Assembly (NCBI GenBank): GCA_036785325.1
Contig: JAXIVH010000008.1
Location: forward strand, 4,205,159-4,269,158
Reading direction: 5' to 3'
DNA from: Urophycis tenuis
Lineage: Eukaryota; Chordata; Actinopteri; Gadiformes; Phycidae
Length of the DNA: 64,000 nucleotides
Below, piece after piece: positions 60,416 to 64,000 of this stretch. A program made the position numbers and the translations under genes. Every line of letters begins with the position of its first letter. The first letter of the stretch is position 1. The notes under the pieces were generated by a model. That model was given only the letters and a program-made list of their open reading frames with translations, did not search any database and was not told the origin of the DNA.

Positions 60416-60440
60416 TTTTTTGATCCCTGAGGGAAATTGC
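60414..60440 (-). repeat. Retroposon 3' tail fragment beside a microsatellite
   Basis: ACTTTTTTGATCCCTGAGGG then AAATTGC: the reverse orientation of the tail at 32463 (TTTCCCTCAGGGATCA). It is flanked by GACA repeats on one side and ACGTGCGTACATACAC repeats on the other. Confidence 0.6.
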
Positions 60441-60448
60441 CTAAACGT

Positions 60449-60672
60449 GCGTACATACACACGTGCGTACATACACACACACATGCACATGCATACACAC
60501 AGAAGCACACACACATGCATACACACACAGACAAACACACACGCATACACAGACACACACACACGCATACACAGACACACACACACACATATACATATAT
60601 ACACATACACATACACATGTGCATACATATACACATTCTATAGAGGCACACGCACACACACACACACACACT
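60449..60672. repeat. CA-rich compound repeat
   Basis: CA with CATGCATA, AGACA and TATACATA interruptions; continues the repeat domain after the retroposon tail. Confidence 0.92.
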
Positions 60673-60763
60673 TGTAGACATAGTATATAGGGTCTCATTC
60701 TGCTCAAGGCCAATTCCATGCATTATTTAAATCCAAAACGAATAGCATGGCCAAGATTGGGAT

Positions 60764-60776
60764 TGTGTGTGTGTGT

Positions 60777-60820
<44 letters not shown>

Positions 60821-60835
60821 GTGCGTGTGTGCATG
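60764..60835. repeat. (GT)n microsatellite
   Basis: GT with GGTG and GCGTGGTGCG interruptions. A 27-bp duplication (CCCTCAGTCTGTACGCTGTG, two copies) follows at 60933-60985. Confidence 0.92.
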
Positions 60836-61349
60836 TGCTACAAATTGCAACCTGACAAATGTACACACCATTTCCTCCCATTGCACATTTATGTGTGTGA
60901 GTGTAGATGGAACCCATTCCATGCAGCGCAGTCCCTCAGTCTGTACGCTGTGTACTGTCCTTCCCTCAGTCTGTACGCTGTGTACTGGTCCTGAATGCAC
61001 CGCTGACACCAGGGCCAACGTGTGGCCTCAGGCTCCACCTGTTGGCTGTGCTGGTAGCTACCTGGCCTTGTAACGACCTCCTTCCATCAGCTCCATCCAT
61101 GTTGAACAGCATCGCCTTCTCCAGCTCAACTCTTCTTTAATTCGGGGCCTGTCATGTTGCGGTTTCCATCATCCATCAAACTATTTCCATCATGTTTGAA
61201 TACTGATTTCTTCACACTTTAGTTTCCGCGTCGCCCCAGGCAGGTCTAAACGGACCACATGGATTACCATTGATGTTCCTTGTGCATGTTCAGTCATGCC
61301 AACCACATACCAGAACCAGAACCCTCTCCTCTCTCCCTCCGCCCTGCAG

Positions 61350-61533
61350 CTGCGCGGGGGCAGTGTGGTGATGGGGCTGCACCGCGGCGAGGACTCCACC
61401 CTGTCTCGGGTGGAGGAGGTGCTGGTGAACGATGGGGGCTGGCACCACCTGCAGCTGGACATCAGCGCCTCCCCCGGGACCTCCAGCCGCCCAGGGCCAG
61501 GGCGTGCTGTCGCTGGACCACGGACTCTACCTG
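61350..61533 (+). CDS. celsr2: celsr2 exon: middle of laminin G domain 2, with a one-base frame break
   Basis: 184 bp after CGCCCTGCAG. Reads LRGGSVVMGLHRGEDSTLSR, VEEVLVNDGGWHHLQLDISA in frame. Removing one C from the five-C run at 61471-61475 gives SPGPPAAQGQGVLSLDHGLY and L at a CTG|GTGGGT donor; without that change the frame diverges from the family. NDG-WHH is the hallmark of this LamG strand. The corrected length, 183 bp, keeps phase 0 with both neighbours. Confidence 0.88.
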
Positions 61534-61734
61534 GTGGGTCCCTCACCTGGCCTGACCAGACCCCACCCGACCAGGAGGTCTGACCACTGGAGCCACTGGA
61601 ACCCAGTGGTTCTCCACTGGAACCCAGTGCTTCTCCACTGGAGCCCAGTGGCTCTCCACTGTGTGGTCGTTGGGTCTTCACATGCGTGTGTTCTGTTGGG
61701 ATTTTGTCTTTGTCTTGTTATTTTTCGTTTAGTG

Positions 61735-62092
61735 TGTGTTGTGTGTTCTGTTGTGTGTGTTGTGTGTGTTGTTTTGTGCGTGTTGTGTGTGATGTGTGCG
61801 TGTTGTGTATATGTGTGTGTGTGTGTGTTGTGCGTGTTGTATGTGTGTGTGTGTGTTGTGTGTGTTATGCGTGTGTTGTGTGTGTGCGTTGTGTTGTGTG
61901 TGTTGTGTTGTGTGTGTTGTGTGTGATGTGTGGCATGTTGTGTATACGTGTGTGTGTGTGTTGTGCGTGTTGTATGTGTGTGTGTGTTGTGTGTATGTTA
62001 TGCGTGTGTGTTGTGTGTGTTTTGCATGTGTTGTGTGTGTTTTGTGTGTGTTGTGCATGTTGTGTGTGACGTGTGTGTGTGTGTGTGTGTAA
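61735..62092. repeat. TGTGTTGTG repeat domain
   Basis: TG tracts with TTGTG interruptions and a ~130-bp internal duplication (TTGTGTATACGTGTGTG / TTGTGTATATGTGTGTG). It lies just upstream of the next acceptor. Confidence 0.9.
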
Positions 62093-62111
62093 CCTGTGGC
62101 TCCCTCTCCAG

Positions 62112-62225
62112 GCCAGCATGGAGGTGGACGGGGGGCTGCGGGTCTCCAAGCTGAAGGCGGTGACCGTGGGGGGGCTGCTGCAGGGCGACGGCACCGTGCT
62201 GCACGGCTACCGGGGCTGCATCCAG
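62112..62225 (+). CDS. celsr2: celsr2 exon: laminin G domain 2, continued
   Basis: 114 bp, 38 codons, phase 0. After CCCTCTCCAG: ASMEVDGGLRVSKLKAVTVG, GLLQGDGTVLHGYRGCIQ. The VGG followed by a short loop and G-RGC-Q pattern is the end of LamG domains. Donor CAG|GTTAGC. Confidence 0.93.
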
Positions 62226-62248
62226 GTTAGCACCGCCGCCGCCGCGCC

Positions 62249-62310
62249 ACGCTGTGATGCACCGTGATGCACCGTGATGCACCGTGATGCACCGCGATGC
62301 ACCGCGATGC
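62249..62310. repeat. 10-bp GATGCACCGT tandem repeat
   Basis: Six units, GATGCACCGT and GATGCACCGC, 24 bp after a celsr2 donor. Confidence 0.92.
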
Positions 62311-62381
62311 ACAGTCTGTCCTGAGTGGGACTCAGGGACACACTGGGTGGGCTGCATCTGTCTGTGAGTCTGAATCTCTCT

Positions 62382-62530
<149 letters not shown>

Positions 62531-62543
62531 CCTCCCCCTCCAG

Positions 62544-62700
62544 GGTCTGAGGGTGGGGGAGGGTCTCCGTCTGGCCCAGGCCAGGAAGCTGAAGGTGGAG
62601 CAGGGCTGCAGCGTGCCGGACCCCTGTGGCTCCGCCCCCTGCCCCGCCCACAGCACCTGCAGCGACGACTGGGACAGCTTCTCCTGCACCTGCAGCCCAG
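62544..62700 (+). CDS. celsr2: celsr2 exon: end of laminin G domain 2 and start of an EGF domain
   Basis: 157 bp after CCCCTCCAG. Encodes GLRVGEGLRLAQARKLKVEQ, GCSVPDPCGSAPCPAHSTC and SDDWDSFSCTCSP. Human CELSR2 has VEQGCSLPDPCDSNPCP and WDSYSCSC here. The EGF continues as GYYGSNC in the next exon. Donor CCCAG|GTGAGT. Confidence 0.95.
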
Positions 62701-63009
62701 GTGAGTCCACGCCACGCCTGCCCCCAGGCCACACCCCCGGCCACGCCACGCCCCTCCCCCAGGCGGCGCCAGCGTGGCTGTCTGCATATTTCTTATAGTA
62801 TTCCTACTAGCCTAATTCCTACTCCAGATTAGACTTTTGCAGGACACTGTAAGGTTGCAAAATGACCATGTATGACTTGAACTGCATGAAGTGCATGAAG
62901 TTGTGTATTGTTGAAACCTTTTTCAGTTTACAAAATAGTTCAAATTTAGTTTGATGTTTGCTTGGGATTTTGTGACTCACTTCAGCAGGTCGTCCTCCAG
63001 GCCGCGCTG

Positions 63010-63011
63010 CA

Positions 63012-63043
<32 letters not shown>

Positions 63044-63080
63044 GTGTGTGCGTGCGTGTGTGCGTGTGTGTGTGTGTACC
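63010..63080. repeat. (AC)n then (GT)n, an inverted dinucleotide pair
   Basis: About 16 AC units, CACCGTG, then GT with GC interruptions; the two halves are complementary. Confidence 0.9.
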
Positions 63081-63162
63081 GCCGGCCCTCCACTGCCCCC
63101 CGCTGACACGAGCCGGCAGCAAAACAAGCCAGGCGCTGACTGGTTTCCTCTGTCGCCCGCAG

Positions 63163-63303
63163 GTTACTATGGCAGCAACTGCACGGAGGCGTGTGCACTG
63201 AACCCGTGTGAGCATGAGTCATCCTGCGCCCCGCGGCCCGCTCCTCTCGCGGCTACGCCTGTGACTGCCCCAGCAGTTACTTTGGAGAGTACTGCGAGAA
63301 GAA
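63163..63303 (+). CDS. celsr2: celsr2 exon: EGF-like domain, with a one-base frame break
   Basis: 141 bp after GTCGCCCGCAG. Reads YYGSNCTEACALNPCEHESS and CAPRPAP. One base is missing near 63243-63247, after which SRGYACDCPSSYFGEYCEKK reads on. Supplying it makes the exon 142 bp and gives the right phase for the next exon (AA+G, Lys). The family has the same spacing (CTRKPSAPHGYTCECP in human as remembered). The donor AA|GTTGAG is not a strong consensus. Confidence 0.87.
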
Positions 63304-63519
63304 GTTGAGTGCAGCGTTCCTCATGCTTGTTTTTCATGCGGTGGCTCCCCGCGGGCTCTGTGTGCTGTCGGAGGTTGTTGTTGTCATAGGTTGTTGTTGT
63401 TGTGTTGTTGTTGTTGTTGTTGTAATGCTGCAGACCGTCCATGCGGTCCTGTGCTGCTCAGCCCTGTTAAACCCCGAGCACTTCACAGGGGTGGGGGGTC
63501 AGACTCAGGTGTAGGTCTT

Positions 63520-63632
63520 GAAGGGACAGGTTGGGGGTCCGCTCGGATGCCTGCGGGTTGTCACCATGCAGACGCATTGGGAATCGAACCCAGTACCTTT
63601 TTGGGGCTGGGAAGCACTCTCTGCACTACCCC
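63520..63632 (-). mobile_element. Possible tRNA-derived SINE fragment
   Basis: On the minus strand GTAGTGCAGAGAGTGC (A-box like) is followed about 30 bp later by GGTACTGGGTTCGATTCCC (B-box/T-arm like). The pattern resembles the tRNA head of teleost SINEs. No intact tRNA cloverleaf was found, and the 3' end is undefined. Confidence 0.4.
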
Positions 63633-63654
63633 CCCCCTCCCCCAACCTCCACGC

Positions 63655-63655
63655 A

Positions 63656-63706
<51 letters not shown>
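63655..63706. repeat. (AC)n microsatellite
   Basis: About 25 AC units in the intron before the last visible celsr2 exon. Confidence 0.94.
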
Positions 63707-63708
<2 letters not shown>

Positions 63709-63864
63709 CACCCCCACCCCCAACCCCCCACCCTCCTGTTGGCCAGTCACTGTAGACTTGCCCTGATGTCCCCATCAGAAGCTGGTTCACGTAGACCTTC
63801 ACTTGTTAACTGTACACCAGTGTCCAGTGCGCCCCACAGCTGACGGTGTGTCCCCTGTGAGCAG

Positions 63865-63985
63865 GACAGACCTGCCGTGCCCCCGAGGCTGGTGGGGCCA
63901 CAAGACCTGCGGGCCCTGCAGCTGTCAGACCGACCGGGGCTTCGACTCGGACTGCAACAAGACCAGCGGGGAGTGCCGCTGCAAG
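63865..63985 (+). CDS. celsr2: celsr2 exon: laminin-type EGF domain
   Basis: 121 bp after CCTGTGAGCAG. Encodes TDLPCPRGWWGHKTCGPCSC, QTDRGFDSDCNKTSGECRCK. CPRGWWG--TCGPC-C and GFD-DCNKTSGEC-CK are the signature of the CELSR laminin-EGF segment that precedes the HRM and GAIN domains. Donor AAG|GTGTGT, phase 0. The remaining exons, including the seven-pass region, lie beyond the right edge. Confidence 0.95.
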
Positions 63986-64000
63986 GTGTGTGGGCCGCGA

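Noticed and set aside
59219..60723. Several 300-480 codon open frames rich in Cys/Val or His/Thr
   Set aside because: Translations of CA/GT repeats on both strands. Only 59196-59365 is a real celsr2 exon.
63520..63632. Functional tRNA gene on the minus strand
   Set aside because: B-box-like GGGTTCGATTCCC is present, but no acceptor stem or anticodon arm could be paired; a SINE fragment is more likely.

Overview
The window is a piece of a vertebrate nuclear genome, most likely a teleost fish. The genes are split by GT-AG introns, the recognisable proteins are vertebrate orthologues, fish-type repeats are present (a hAT-like miniature element, retroposon tails, a tRNA-like SINE fragment), and short tandem repeats are extremely dense. 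There are no prokaryotic operons, CRISPR arrays or phage genes. Species cannot be fixed from the sequence.

Layout. (1) 1-2036 is intergenic and carries a near-perfect 48-bp-arm inverted repeat. (2) 5121-2037, minus strand: nbl1 (DAN), a secreted cystine-knot BMP antagonist, three coding exons, 188 aa. (3) 10637-8251, minus strand: micos10 (Mic10/MINOS1), a mitochondrial inner-membrane protein of 76 aa in four exons. (4) 11627-about 23220, plus strand: capzb, the beta subunit of actin capping protein. All exons are present, including both mutually exclusive C-terminal exons (beta1 type at 20316, beta2 type at 22008). (5) 23489-23916: a hAT-like miniature transposon with an 8-bp target duplication. 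(6) 24833-63985 and beyond the right edge, plus strand: a Flamingo-type cadherin best matching celsr2. A 3.56-kb first coding exon holds nine cadherin repeats. EGF, laminin-G and laminin-EGF exons follow. The exons between 45339 and 55641 (rest of EGF2, EGF3, first half of LamG1) are not visible, and a 200-base N gap lies in that interval.

The micos10-nbl1 tandem and the head-to-head capzb/micos10 pair match the human 1p36.13 order. celsr2 following capzb does not match the human arrangement.

The most striking structure is in celsr2. The exon 2/intron junction has been amplified into a 15-bp minisatellite, giving 23 consecutive GTGAGG splice donors, all in the same phase. An independent 39-40 bp triplication of a splice donor occurs at capzb exon 4, but there the extra donors would read straight into a stop. 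Three single-base frame breaks sit in celsr2 exons to the right of the gap; each is repaired by one base and the repair restores exon phase, which points to consensus errors more than to gene decay. All calls are from reading the sequence and remembered family features; nothing was searched.
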